A stretch of DNA of 59,404 nucleotides from Nakamurella silvestris (GTDB taxonomy: Bacteria > Actinomycetota > Actinomycetes > Mycobacteriales > Nakamurellaceae): positions 1 through 59,404 of the forward strand of contig QXCQ01000235.1 of the NCBI GenBank assembly GCA_003576535.1, given 5' to 3'. The position numbers and the translations under genes are program-made. A model generated the notes under the pieces. It had not been told where the DNA came from and made no database searches. It worked only from the letters and a program-made list of their open reading frames with translations. Below are positions 29,019-38,009 of the stretch, one piece after another (position 1 is the stretch's first letter; the number at the start of each line of letters is the position of its first letter).

Positions 29019-30539
29019 ATGTCTCAGACCTCTACCGTCTCCCCGGACGCAGTCGGCGACCCCGCTGCCTCCTCACGTCGCTGGTGGACGCTCAGCACCG
29101 TCGCTCTTGCCCAACTGATGGTTGTGCTCGATGCGACCGTGGTGAACATCGCCTTGCCCTCGGCCCAGGCCGACCTCGGCTTCTCGAATGGTGACCGTCA
29201 ATGGATCGTCACCGCCTACTCCCTCGCCTTCGGCAGTCTGTTGCTCCTGGGAGGGCGACTGTCCGATCTCATGGGACGTAAACGCACCTTCATCATCGGG
29301 CTCGTCGGATTCGCCGCGGCCTCCGCCCTGGGCGGTGCCGCCACCAGCTTCGGCATGCTGGTCGGTGCCCGTGCCCTCCAGGGTGTGTTCGGCGCCTTGC
29401 TCGCCCCGACCGCCCTTGCGGTGCTGACCACCACCTTCACCATCCCGAAGGAACGGGCGCGGGCCTTCGGCGTCTTCGGCGCCATCGCCGGTGCCGGTGG
29501 CGCGATCGGCCTGCTCCTCGGTGGGGTGCTGACCGAGCACCTCAACTGGCGCTGGAACCTCTACATCAACGTCATCATCGCCGTGGTCGCCGTCATCGGA
29601 GCCCTGGTCTTCGTCGGCCAGGTCGCTCGCACCGGCCCGCGACCACGGTTGGACATCCCCGGGACCGTGCTGGTGTCGGGTGCCATCTTCGGTCTGGTGT
29701 ACGGATTCTCGAACGCCGAGACCGACGGCTGGGGCTCGGCCCTCACCTGGGGGATGTTGACCGCCTCCGTCGTTCTGCTCGCCGCCTTCGTGACCTGGCA
29801 ACGACGCGCGGCACATCCGTTGCTGCCCTTGGCGATCGTGCTCGACCGCAACCGCGGAGCCGCCTACAGCTCCGTGCTGATCGCCGGTGCCGGGATGTTC
29901 GGGATCTTCCTCTTCGTGACGTACTACATGCAGACCTCGCTGCACTACTCGCCGATCCAGACCGGTCTGTCCTTCCTGCCGATGATCGCGATGCTGATCA
30001 CCGCGGCGCAGCTGTCCACGAACATCTTCGTGCCGCGATTCGGGGCGAAGATCATGGTCCCGTTCGGGATGACCCTGGCCGCCATCGGCATGGTCTACCT
30101 GACGAACCTGGACCTGAGCAGCACCTACGCCGGAAACATCCTGCCGCCGTTGATGATCCTGGGATTCGGTATGGGATCGATCATGCCGGCCTCCTTCCAG
30201 GCGGCGACCGCGGGGGTGGACCGGCAGTTCGCCGGTGTCGCCTCGGCGATGGTCAACACCAGCCAACAGGTCGGTGGTTCGATCGGAACCGCCCTGCTCA
30301 ACACCCTGGCCGCCACGGCCGCGGTGGACTACCTTGCCTCACATCAGGGTTCGGCCTCGGCGGCCGCCGAGGCGGCGGTGCACAGCTACTCCGTGGCGTA
30401 CTGGTGGGGTGCCGGGTTCTTCGCCTTCGGCGCGGTGATGTCGGCCCTGTTGTTCCGGGGCCGTCCCGGACCGGTGGTCGAGCAGGTCGGGTTGCCCACC
30501 TCGGTGTCCTTGCAGGCCGATCCGGTCGTCGCCCACTGA
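29019..30539 (+). CDS. MFS drug exporter, DHA2 family
   Basis: 506 residues and about 14 membrane segments. LDATVVNIALPSAQADLGFS, GGRLSDLMGRKRTFIIG (motif A) and GAIGLLLGGVLTEHLNWRWN (motif C region) are typical of EmrB/QacA-type proton antiporters. TATAGT lies seven bases before this ATG and there is no ribosome binding site, so the message is probably leaderless; a GTG at 29010 is less likely. It is divergent from its presumed TetR repressor. Confidence 0.9.
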   Translation: MSQTSTVSPDAVGDPAASSRRWWTLSTVALAQLMVVLDATVVNIALPSAQADLGFSNGDRQWIVTAYSLAFGSLLLLGGRLSDLMGRKRTFIIGLVGFAAASALGGAATSFGMLVGARALQGVFGALLAPTALAVLTTTFTIPKERARAFGVFGAIAGAGGAIGLLLGGVLTEHLNWRWNLYINVIIAVVAVIGALVFVGQVARTGPRPRLDIPGTVLVSGAIFGLVYGFSNAETDGWGSALTWGMLTASVVLLAAFVTWQRRAAHPLLPLAIVLDRNRGAAYSSVLIAGAGMFGIFLFVTYYMQTSLHYSPIQTGLSFLPMIAMLITAAQLSTNIFVPRFGAKIMVPFGMTLAAIGMVYLTNLDLSSTYAGNILPPLMILGFGMGSIMPASFQAATAGVDRQFAGVASAMVNTSQQVGGSIGTALLNTLAATAAVDYLASHQGSASAAAEAAVHSYSVAYWWGAGFFAFGAVMSALLFRGRPGPVVEQVGLPTSVSLQADPVVAH

Positions 30540-30549
30540 GAACCCTTGT

Positions 30550-30606
30550 CCGGTGGTGCCTTCTCTGACGCGACACGGTGTCGTGGAGTCAGAAGGGCAC
30601 CACCGG
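30550..30606. terminator. Large nested stem-loop between convergent genes
   Basis: CCGGTGGTGCC-TTCTCTGAC (30550-30569) pairs with GTCAGAAGGGCACCACCGG (30588-30606) with one bulge. A second palindrome, CGACAC-G-GTGTCG, sits at 30571-30583 in the loop. It is the natural terminator of the MFS gene. Confidence 0.75.
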
Positions 30607-30618
30607 ATGGTCGGTGCG

Positions 30619-30674
30619 TGAACCTCGGCCTGCACGAACCTCGGCCTGCATGAACCTCGGCCTGCATGAACCTC
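30619..30674. repeat. 16-bp tandem repeat, 3.5 copies
   Basis: TGAACCTCGGCCTGCA is repeated at 30619, 30635 (first base C), 30651 and in part at 30667, where it runs into the stop codon of the surface-protein gene. It is short and lies between convergent genes. Confidence 0.85.
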
Positions 30675-32436
30675 AGTGGCTCGAACCCCGACGACGTGAA
30701 CCCCACGCCAGGAATCCGCCGCCGGCAAGCAGGAACACCGCGGCGAGGGCGGCGACCGGGCCCACCGGGGAGCCGGTGTTCGCCAGATCCGGTGCGGTGG
30801 CCCAGGTGTTGGTGACGGTGGTGCTCGGGTTCGTCGTGGTGGTGGACGTACCGGTCGTCGGCGTGGTGGTCGGCGATGCGGTCGTTGTTCCTCCGGTGCT
30901 GGTGGGCGAGGTCGCCGTGGTGCCGGTGACGGTGCTGCTGGTCGGCGGCCCGGGAAGGTCCATCACAGCCACGGTGATCGAGGCCGGGGTGATCTCGCCC
31001 TCCAGTGCGCTGGCGGTGATCCTTCGGATGCCGCCCTGCTGCAGCCCGGTGCCGAAGGTGCCGACACCAGCGGCGAGCTGATGGATCTCGACGGGTTGGG
31101 TGTTCTCGAAGTCGAGGGCGATCTCACCGTTGAAGTCGGTGGCGACGTTGCCGAACTCGTCGACCGCCGTCACCGACACGTCGAAGGCCTCGCCCAGGTC
31201 GACCTGGGTGGGCCCGGTGAGTCGTAGAGCCGTCGCCGGCCCGGCAACCACGCCGAGCCCGAAACTCTGGGTGGCGGAACCGTTGGCGCTCATGGCGTTC
31301 AGGGTCAGTGAGTACTGGCCGAGGGAGGTGCCGCTCGGTGTGCCGCTGAGCGTCGCCGTTCCGTCACCGTTGTCGGTGAAACTGATCCCGTCGGGCAGCA
31401 CCCCGGTAGCGGTGATGTCTGCGGTCGGCGCGGCCGGGGCGCAGATGGTGAAGGTCGAGGCCACACCGGCGGCGAAGGTGACCGTATCGGCACTGGTGAA
31501 AGCCGGTGCGAGGGCGCTGATCCGAACCTCGGCCGGCCCGTCCGTGGCCGTGATGGTGTAGTCCTGGGTGCTGTAGGAGGATCCGGCGCCGCCACCACCG
31601 GCGTACCCGCCGCCGCCACCACCGCCGCCGCCCTGGTAACCCCCGCCGCCACCACCGGCACCGGCGGAGAAGCCGCCGTTGACGAAGGCGGCGCCACCCA
31701 CCTCGCCGACCCCGGGGAGGCCCGGTCCGGCCCCGTATCCGTCGACCTGCAGACCACCGGCCCCGGGAACGCTGGAGCCGCCTTTCCCGCCGTCGCCACC
31801 GACGGACGGATCGGCCTTGAGTCCGTCCTCGCCGGGGGTCACGGTCGCCGACGGGTGCTCGGTGCCGGCGGCCGGCCCGGCGTTGCCACCGGAGAACTGA
31901 CCGCCGTAGCCGCCCCCACCCCCTCCGCCTGCAGCGACCACCGTGGTCGCGCCGGAGCGGAGGAACGTACCGCCGCCGCCCCCGCCCGAGGTGTACGGGA
32001 CCGGACCGTCGCCGAAGTTGAGGGAGTAGTGCGAGCCGGCGCCGCCGCTGGGCGAGCTGGTGCTGGTGCCGCCGAACGGACCGTCGGCGGAGGACCCGAC
32101 CTGGATGGCGAGGGAGTCCCCGGGCTCGACGGGCAACTCGGTGGTGACCTCGGCTCCGCGGCCACCCGCGCTGTTGTTCCCGGTGTCCGCGGCCCCGCCA
32201 CCGCCCGCTGCAACGACGTCGAGTGCGTGGATACCCGCAGGGACGACGTAGTCGCCGTTGACGTTGGCACCGTAGCTGACCGTCGCCGTCGCCGGCAGGG
32301 TGCAGTCCACGGGTGCCTGTGCCTGGGCCGTCGGTCCCGCCAGGAGCAGGCCGGCGATCAGGGCCAGGCCGAAGGTGCCGGCGACCTGCCGGCGGATCGG
32401 GTGGCGGCCGCGGTCGACGGTGGCGGGCATGTTCAT
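30673..32436 (-). CDS. Glycine-rich surface protein with LAxTG sorting signal
   Basis: 587 residues. A signal peptide (FGLALIAGLLLAGPTAQAQA) leads to a region of about 250 residues with long Gly runs, of the ALK/LTK-like glycine-rich type (DYVVPAGIHALDVVAAGGGG). Then come a putative Ig-like domain (TATGVLPDGISFTDNGDGTA) and a second Ig-like domain. A Ser/Thr-rich stalk of about 50 residues follows. LANTG at residue 551, a hydrophobic stretch and the RRR tail form a class E sortase signal, so the protein is likely linked to peptidoglycan. No sortase gene lies in the window. Function is unknown; adhesion or surface coating is a guess. A second ATG at 32430 is possible. Confidence 0.85.
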   Translation of the reverse strand: MNMPATVDRGRHPIRRQVAGTFGLALIAGLLLAGPTAQAQAPVDCTLPATATVSYGANVNGDYVVPAGIHALDVVAAGGGGAADTGNNSAGGRGAEVTTELPVEPGDSLAIQVGSSADGPFGGTSTSSPSGGAGSHYSLNFGDGPVPYTSGGGGGGTFLRSGATTVVAAGGGGGGGYGGQFSGGNAGPAAGTEHPSATVTPGEDGLKADPSVGGDGGKGGSSVPGAGGLQVDGYGAGPGLPGVGEVGGAAFVNGGFSAGAGGGGGGYQGGGGGGGGGYAGGGGAGSSYSTQDYTITATDGPAEVRISALAPAFTSADTVTFAAGVASTFTICAPAAPTADITATGVLPDGISFTDNGDGTATLSGTPSGTSLGQYSLTLNAMSANGSATQSFGLGVVAGPATALRLTGPTQVDLGEAFDVSVTAVDEFGNVATDFNGEIALDFENTQPVEIHQLAAGVGTFGTGLQQGGIRRITASALEGEITPASITVAVMDLPGPPTSSTVTGTTATSPTSTGGTTTASPTTTPTTGTSTTTTNPSTTVTNTWATAPDLANTGSPVGPVAALAAVFLLAGGGFLAWGSRRRGSSH

Positions 32437-32671
32437 GGACGACCTTGTCTGTTCGATGGGTGCTGCTGGCAGATCCGACCGGTCTGCCAGGCGAAATTCC
32501 GCCCGCAGGTCCCGACGAACGGGACATTACAGGCAAGGCTTCCCACTCAGGCCGCAGTTCGAGGGAAAAGTTTCACCGAAAGCTCACACCTGCCTGGTCA
32601 CAATGCCGTCCCGTCCGCTGGCGGCTCCCCGCCGGGGGTGCGGAAGCGGGCAGCGGAGGTGATGGTGCAGG

Positions 32672-33229
32672 TCAGCCGGCCACGGCTCGCAGCAGCTCGG
32701 CGGCCACGGCTTCCAGGGGTCCTGGTCCGCCCTCCGCGCGGCACAGGATCAGCGCCCCTTCCATCCCGGCGAGGACGGTGACGGCCAGGGAGGCGGCGCG
32801 TTCGGACGGGAGGCCGACCGCACTGAGCTGTTCGGTGAGCAGATCGGTCCAGGAGGTGAAGGCCTCGCGGACGACACCCAGCAGCAGTTCCTCATCGGCC
32901 GGGGAGTCCAGGGCCACACCGGCGATGGCACATCCGGCGGCCCCGTGCGAACCCACCACCACACCGCGCCACATGGCGACGAACCAGTTGAGGATCTCCT
33001 CCGCACTGGTCGCCGGGCATCGTCGTTGGTGGTCCCGCACCCGCTCGGCGGTCCAGCGCACCGCATCGGCGGCCAGCTGCTTCTTGCCGTCGGGGAAGTG
33101 ATGGTAGATCGATCCGCGTGGTGCCCCGCTGTCGGCCAGGACGTCGGAGAAGGAGGTGGCGGAGACCCCGCGGGTGCTGATCAGTGATGCGGCGCTGCGC
33201 ACCATGCTGGTCCGGCTTTCGTTCGACAT
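32672..33229 (-). CDS. TetR-family repressor
   Basis: 185 residues. The helix-turn-helix is MVRSAASLISTRGVSATSFS, DVLADSGAPRGSIYHHFPDG. GAGGAG lies before the ATG at 33229. The C-terminal part has the features of LmrA/YxaF-type repressors (GCAIAGVALD, TDLLTEQLSAVGLP). It is divergent from the tautomerase gene across 83 bp that hold tandem palindromic sites, and so is its likely repressor. Confidence 0.9.
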   Translation of the reverse strand: MSNESRTSMVRSAASLISTRGVSATSFSDVLADSGAPRGSIYHHFPDGKKQLAADAVRWTAERVRDHQRRCPATSAEEILNWFVAMWRGVVVGSHGAAGCAIAGVALDSPADEELLLGVVREAFTSWTDLLTEQLSAVGLPSERAASLAVTVLAGMEGALILCRAEGGPGPLEAVAAELLRAVAG

Positions 33230-33244
33230 CGGCCACTCCTCTTG

Positions 33245-33300
33245 ACTATGACGGTCGACATAGTGCATGCTGCAGATGTCGCTATGACAGCCATCATAAC
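33245..33300. promoter_or_regulatory. Tandem TetR-type operator sites
   Basis: ACTATG (33245-33250) and CATAGT (33259-33264) form an inverted repeat with an eight-base spacer. A related sequence, CTATGACAGCCATCATAA, follows at about 33282-33299. Both share TATGAC. They lie between the divergent TetR and tautomerase genes. Confidence 0.6.
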
Positions 33301-33312
33301 TAGGAGTTCGCC

Positions 33313-33759
33313 ATGCCCATGATCGACGTGTACGCGGTGACCGGAACCTTCCAGGACAAGCACGCGCTGGCGGTGAAGCTCGCCGAGGCCGTGATGCGCT
33401 GGGAGCAGGTGCCGCCCATCTCCTTCTTCAAGGACAACACCGCCTCGTTCATCCACGAACTGCCGGCCGATTCCTTGGCCAACGCCGCGGGTGACAACAA
33501 CTACGTGCGGGTGCAGATCCTGACCCCGGTGGGTGTGCTGGACCGGGACAAGCAGCTCGGGGTCGTACGGGAGCTCACCGACATCGTCGCCGAGGCTGCC
33601 GGGGATCCGAGCCAGGTCGAGCGGACCTGGGTGCTCATCCATGAGTCCCCGGACGGCGGTTGGGGGATCGACGGCCACGCCAGTACGAGTGAGGACATCG
33701 TGGCCGGGGCCAGGGCCGAACTCGCGGCCATCGCTGCCGCAGCAGCCGCCGACCACTGA
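33313..33759 (+). CDS. Tautomerase-superfamily protein (cis-CaaD-like length)
   Basis: 148 residues. Pro follows the initiator Met (MPMIDVYAV), as needed for the catalytic N-terminal proline of the 4-oxalocrotonate tautomerase superfamily. The length fits fused two-unit members such as cis-3-chloroacrylic acid dehalogenase (about 149). FQDKHALAVKLAEAVMRWE and VERTWVLIHESPDGGWGIDG are the family-like segments. AGGAG precedes the ATG. It is divergent from a TetR gene. The substrate is not predictable. Confidence 0.82.
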   Translation: MPMIDVYAVTGTFQDKHALAVKLAEAVMRWEQVPPISFFKDNTASFIHELPADSLANAAGDNNYVRVQILTPVGVLDRDKQLGVVRELTDIVAEAAGDPSQVERTWVLIHESPDGGWGIDGHASTSEDIVAGARAELAAIAAAAAADH

Positions 33760-33789
33760 GAACCTCTGGGGGGCAGCGCCTACCGATCT

Positions 33790-33848
33790 GCGGGGAGTCG
33801 GGCAGGTCCGAATGGCGGTCCCCGCAGCGGGATCCGCCCGACTCCCGC
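33790..33848. terminator. Stem-loop between convergent genes
   Basis: GCGGGGAGTCGGGC (33790-33803) pairs with GCCCGACTCCCGC (33836-33848) with one unpaired base. It lies between the ends of the tautomerase and MFS genes. Confidence 0.7.
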
Positions 33849-33857
33849 GGCCCGCTG

Positions 33858-35291
33858 TCAGTGGCCGCTCCCGGTGGGGGAGAGGCCACGCCCGGGAGGC
33901 AGGGCCAGGGCGACGAGGGTGGCCACCAGCAGGGCGCAGCCGCCGACGACGATCGCCGGTACGGCGGCGTCGACGTACCCGGTGGGAGTCAGCTGACCGC
34001 CGGCACCGGTGAAAACCGCCACCAGTACGGCGATGCCGAGGGCGACACCGATCTCCCGGACGGTGGAGTTCGTCCCCGAGGCCTTGGCGTGATCGGCCGG
34101 TGCCATGGTGGCGAGGACGGCGGTGGAGGACGGGGCGAAGACCAGCCCCATCCCCACGCCGGCGAAGATGAAGGCCGGCAACATGCTTGCGTACGAGGCC
34201 GTCGGGCTCAGGGTCACGGCAAGCCAGAACATGGCAATCGTCATCAGGCCCATCCCGGCGACGATCAGGGACCGGGTGCCCACCCGTGGGGCGAAGACGC
34301 CGGCCAGAGGGGCGACCACCATCGGTGCCAGGGTCCACGGCATCGTCAACACACCGGCGCGCAACGGGGAGTTGCCCTGCACGATCTGCAGGAACTGGAT
34401 CAGGATGAAGATCGACCCGAAGATCCCGAAACTGAAGGTCAGGCCGACGATGTTGGCCACGGTGAAACTACGGTCGGCGAACAGGCGCAGCGGTAGCAGC
34501 GGCGCGGGGGTACGTGCCTCCCAGAACACGAAGGCCACCAGCAACAAGGCACCGACGATCAACGAGCCGGTGACCTGGAGACTGCCCCAGCCGGCGTCGT
34601 TGCCCCTGACGATTCCGAAAACCAGTCCCAGCACCCCGATCCCGGCCAAGGCGAGGCCGACGATGTCCGCCCGCACCCGTGCGCCGAAACTGTTCGGCAG
34701 GGCCAGCAGGACCAACGGCACCGACAGGATGCCGATCGGGACGTTGAGCCAGAAGATGGCCGGCCAGCTCCATCCCTCGATGACCGCACCGCCGACCAGC
34801 GGTCCGAGGGCGACGCCCAATCCGGCGATGCCGCCCCAGATCCCAATGGCCAGAGGGCGTTTCGCCACAGAGACCGATCCGGCGAGCAGGGTGAGGGACA
34901 GTGGCATCAAGGCGGCGGCCCCGATGCCCTGGAAGGCCCTGGAGACGATCAGCATCCAGGACTCGGTGCTGAGCGCGGACGCTGCCGAGGCGATCGTGAA
35001 CAACGCGATCCCCGCGGTGAACACGGTTCTGCGGCCGTACCTGTCGCCCAGGGCCACGGCCATCAGGATGAAGGTGGCGAAGCTGAGGGTGTAGGCGTTG
35101 ACGAACCACTGGAGCTCGGCGATCGAAGCGTTCAGGTCGAGTCGGATCGCCGGCAGGGCATTCGTCATGACCAGGTTGTCCAGCGTGGCCATGAACATCG
35201 GGATCGAGGCGGCCAGGATGGCCAACCAGATCGGTACCTGTCGGGCGACCCGGGACGGCGGAGCCGACTCCTGAAAGGTGGTGGTTGACAT
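33858..35291 (-). CDS. MFS drug exporter, DHA2 family
   Basis: 477 residues and about 14 membrane segments. FMATLDNLVMTNALPAIRLD, ALGDRYGRRTVFTAG (motif A) and GIAGLGVALGPLVGGAVIEG (motif C) fit the DHA2 family. AGGAG lies seven bases before the ATG. It is divergent from a TetR gene and shares a strong palindromic operator with it. It is the third DHA2 pump in the window. Confidence 0.9.
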   Translation of the reverse strand: MSTTTFQESAPPSRVARQVPIWLAILAASIPMFMATLDNLVMTNALPAIRLDLNASIAELQWFVNAYTLSFATFILMAVALGDRYGRRTVFTAGIALFTIASAASALSTESWMLIVSRAFQGIGAAALMPLSLTLLAGSVSVAKRPLAIGIWGGIAGLGVALGPLVGGAVIEGWSWPAIFWLNVPIGILSVPLVLLALPNSFGARVRADIVGLALAGIGVLGLVFGIVRGNDAGWGSLQVTGSLIVGALLLVAFVFWEARTPAPLLPLRLFADRSFTVANIVGLTFSFGIFGSIFILIQFLQIVQGNSPLRAGVLTMPWTLAPMVVAPLAGVFAPRVGTRSLIVAGMGLMTIAMFWLAVTLSPTASYASMLPAFIFAGVGMGLVFAPSSTAVLATMAPADHAKASGTNSTVREIGVALGIAVLVAVFTGAGGQLTPTGYVDAAVPAIVVGGCALLVATLVALALPPGRGLSPTGSGH

Positions 35292-35309
35292 CGGTGCTCC
35301 TGATTAAGA

Positions 35310-35355
35310 GGTAATCGAATGATTACTTAGGACAGTAAGTAATCGACTGATAACC
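35310..35355. promoter_or_regulatory. Long TetR operator palindrome
   Basis: GATTACTTA (35321-35329) and TAAGTAATC (35336-35344) pair perfectly around six bases. The symmetry continues outward to GGTAATC and GATAACC, giving arms of about 20 bp with five mismatches. The -10-like TAACCT of the rightward TetR gene (35351-35356) overlaps the right end. Confidence 0.8.
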
Positions 35356-35363
35356 TGTCAAGG

Positions 35364-36056
35364 GTGACCCCCGAACAGCCCATCCCCCCGGTGTCAGGTA
35401 CCGCCTCGACCGTCACCGCTGCTGCGCAGGCACCCGCCGTTTCTGCTGTTCGCAGCGATCCGGTCCCGCGGATGTCCGCGACTCGTCGGCGTGAGCTGGT
35501 GCTCGAGGCGGCTACCAGGGTGTTCGGGGACGAGGGGTACGCCGGCGCGACCACGGACAAGGTGGCGCGGGCGGCCGGGGTCAGCCAGCCCTACGTGGTT
35601 CGTATCTTCGGCACCAAGGAGAATCTGTTCCTCGAGGTGATGGAGCGTGCGGGCAATCGGCTGCTTGCCGCCTTCACCGAGGAGATCGCGCGCATCGACA
35701 GCGAGTTGGCACTGCCCCACCGTCTCGGTCTCCGGTACGTGACGATGTTGCAGGACCGTGGCCTCGTCCTGTCGTTGATGCACGGGTTCGCGCTGGGGGC
35801 GGACCCCGTGATCGGCGCGAGCGCCCGGTGCGGTTTCATGAACATCTACCGCCTGGTCGTGAACGAGGGCGGATTCACCCCGGCCGAGGCCTACCAGTTC
35901 CTGGCCGGCGGGATGATGATCAACACGATGTTGGGCCTGCGGATGGGGGACGAGTTCGACACCGACCCGGATGTGCGGGATCTGTTGCGCGAGGCCTTCC
36001 CGGAAAAACTGGACGTCTTCCTCGCTGTGACCCGTAGCCATCAGGAACGGGCCTGA
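35364..36056 (+). CDS. TetR-family regulator, probably of the divergent MFS gene
   Basis: 230 residues. An N-terminal tail of about 35 residues precedes the helix-turn-helix: RRRELVLEAATRVFGDEGYA, TDKVARAAGVSQPYVVRIFG. The ligand domain follows. The start is GTG, with TAACCT seven bases upstream and no ribosome binding site, as in leaderless messages. A later ATG at residue 37 would shorten the tail and still leave the domain whole. It most likely represses the MFS gene and itself. Confidence 0.88.
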   Translation: MTPEQPIPPVSGTASTVTAAAQAPAVSAVRSDPVPRMSATRRRELVLEAATRVFGDEGYAGATTDKVARAAGVSQPYVVRIFGTKENLFLEVMERAGNRLLAAFTEEIARIDSELALPHRLGLRYVTMLQDRGLVLSLMHGFALGADPVIGASARCGFMNIYRLVVNEGGFTPAEAYQFLAGGMMINTMLGLRMGDEFDTDPDVRDLLREAFPEKLDVFLAVTRSHQERA

Positions 36057-36366
36057 ACACTTCTGGGGTGCAACATGTCTCGCATCTGCTCCGCAGAACA
36101 CTGAGGCCCAAGACCCGGCTGCCCCGCCCATTGCGCCACCGGGGCGGCCGCCCTCGGCCCGGCCCTCGCCCCGGCAGGCTCCATGGCCCCGGCGTGCCAC
36201 TTTCCGGATGCTGCGGAAGCCGTAACAACAATGGCAGCGGAACAGTCGCCGTAATTGCATAAACCAATGTTTTCAAAACGTCGTTCGTCGAATGAACGAG
36301 GTGACGGGGAGATCCCGACCGGCCACATCCGTGGCCAAGGGAAAACGACAGCCCGACGTCGATCTG
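36057..36366. other. Intergenic region, no gene seen
   Basis: No supported gene, RNA or strong hairpin. The right part (about 36220-36300) is AT-richer than its surroundings. It separates the ends of the TetR and nagA genes. Confidence 0.5.
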
Positions 36367-37533
36367 CTAGGCCGGGACCGCCGGTGCCGGCCGTCGGCCG
36401 TCCACCCAGACGCCCTCGGTGTGAACCGCCTCGACCACCAGATCGTGGTCGGTGATCACCAGATCGGCGAGCCTGCCCGGGGTCAGGGAACCCACCCGGT
36501 CACCCAGACCGAGCAGGGTGGCAGGAACGAGGGAGGCGGCGTTGACCGCGGCGACGAGGTCCATACCGATGTCGCTCACCGCCCGCCGGACCGCCGTGTC
36601 CATGGTCAGGGTGGAGCCGGCGATGGTGCCGTCGGCGGTGAGCCGAGCCACCCGATCGAGGACCTCGACGTCGAAGGCGCCCAACCGGTAGCGGCCGTCG
36701 GCGGCGCAGGCCGCACCCATCGCATCGGTGATCAGCGCGATCCGCTCGGGCGCGATCCGGTGCAGCATGCCGACCACGGTGTTGTGCAGGTGAACCCCGT
36801 CGTTGATGACCTCCAGGACCACGTCGGCATCCATGGCGGCACCGATGATCGCCGGATCGCGGTGGTGCAGCGGCCGCATCCCGTTGAAGGCGTGGGTCAC
36901 CAGGTCGGCCCCGAGTTCGAAGGCCGCCGTCGCGGTCGCGTAGTCGGCATCGGAGTGGCCCACAGCAGCGTGCACATCTGCGGTGACAAGCTGTTTGACC
37001 AGGTCAAGTCCACCGTCGAGTTCGGGTGCGACCGTGACGGTCCGGACCCGACCGCCGCCCGCGGCCAGCAGACGGTCCAGAACCGCCGGGTCGGGGCCGA
37101 TCAAGGCGGCCGGGTCGTGGACCCCGCGCCGGGTGTGGGACAGGAACGGACCCTCCAGGTGCAGGCCGAGGATCATCGGGTCCTCGACGGCGGCGGCCAC
37201 GCCGATCCGGGAGACCATGTCCGCAACCGGCGCACTCACCAGCGAGACCAACGCCCGGGTGGTCCCGCACCGTCGATGGGTGTGCAGGCCGTGCAGGATC
37301 GAGGCCTCGCCCTCGTCGAAGGTGGCACCCCCGCCGCCGTGCAGGTGCAGGTCGATGAACCCGGGCAGCACGGTCCGCCCGGTGAGGTCGGTCCGCTCGG
37401 CCGGGACCTGGTCTGCGGCGGAGTCGACGGGTTCACCGCTGCCGACACCGGCGATCCGGTCGCCGGCGACCTCGATCCATCCGCGTTCGATGATGCCGGT
37501 GGGGGTGACGATCCGGACTCCGGTCAACAGCAT
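36367..37533 (-). CDS. nagA: N-acetylglucosamine-6-phosphate deacetylase
   Basis: 388 residues. It removes acetate from GlcNAc-6-phosphate to give glucosamine-6-phosphate. Metal-site motifs are PGFIDLHLHGGGG, the Glu of GLHLEGPFLS, VGHSDADY, LVTHAFNGMRPLHHRDP with its His, and the catalytic Asp in ALITDAMGA. GTIAGSTLTMDTAVR is a further family mark. The ATG at 37533 follows GAGG by seven bases; an ATG two codons earlier is too near it. It is divergent from the ROK kinase across 476 bp and belongs to the GlcNAc locus that runs to nagB. Confidence 0.94.
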   Translation of the reverse strand: MLLTGVRIVTPTGIIERGWIEVAGDRIAGVGSGEPVDSAADQVPAERTDLTGRTVLPGFIDLHLHGGGGATFDEGEASILHGLHTHRRCGTTRALVSLVSAPVADMVSRIGVAAAVEDPMILGLHLEGPFLSHTRRGVHDPAALIGPDPAVLDRLLAAGGGRVRTVTVAPELDGGLDLVKQLVTADVHAAVGHSDADYATATAAFELGADLVTHAFNGMRPLHHRDPAIIGAAMDADVVLEVINDGVHLHNTVVGMLHRIAPERIALITDAMGAACAADGRYRLGAFDVEVLDRVARLTADGTIAGSTLTMDTAVRRAVSDIGMDLVAAVNAASLVPATLLGLGDRVGSLTPGRLADLVITDHDLVVEAVHTEGVWVDGRRPAPAVPA

Positions 37534-38009
37534 GGTCATACCTCAAGTGTCCTTCGGCGGCAGGTGGGTTCCCGCAACCGCCGGTCGTCCGATCGGGACC
37601 GCCGGTTGCGGGCCCGTGTTACTACGCATTCCGGCCATACTCTTTCTGCGGAGAAATGAGAAACTCCATCGGTTTCAATACGAGGTGTGATTGCAACATA
37701 CCTCTCTATCCTGTGCGGCGTGGCGGGGATTGCGCCGGGGGTGACCTTTGTGAAATTGTTCGTTCGCAAGAGGTTTCCTTCAGCCACGGGGCGGGCAGCG
37801 ATCGGCGGCGAAGGGCCGCTGGTGGCTACATTGATGTAGCCCGCACCGCTCACGGGTGAAGACGAAGTGTGCGGGGCGAGCCCGCGGCAATCCTTGACTC
37901 CTGCGCACCCAACCCAGGCGAACCTCGCGGTGAGGTCGGGTGCATTCGTCGTAAGAGAAAATCCCGACCGGACCGGATGGTCCCTTCCGAGGATGGAAAG
38001 TGATCGAGA
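37534..38009. promoter_or_regulatory. Divergent promoter region of nagA and the ROK kinase
   Basis: No gene is supported. At 37650-37676 it holds GAGAAATGAGAAACT, then GGTTTC; an almost identical left half occurs at 39131 before the ROK repressor gene. GAAAC/GTTTC form a short inverted repeat. This is the best candidate operator for the ROK repressor. Sequence around 37660-37760 is AT-richer than the genes. Confidence 0.5.

Noticed and set aside
30619-30674. Short tandem repeat as a possible CRISPR
   Set aside because: Units abut each other without spacers, the unit is 16 bp, and there are no cas genes.
36057-36366. Search for a small gene or RNA in this gap
   Set aside because: No frame with a ribosome binding site, no strong hairpin and no tRNA-like pattern was found.
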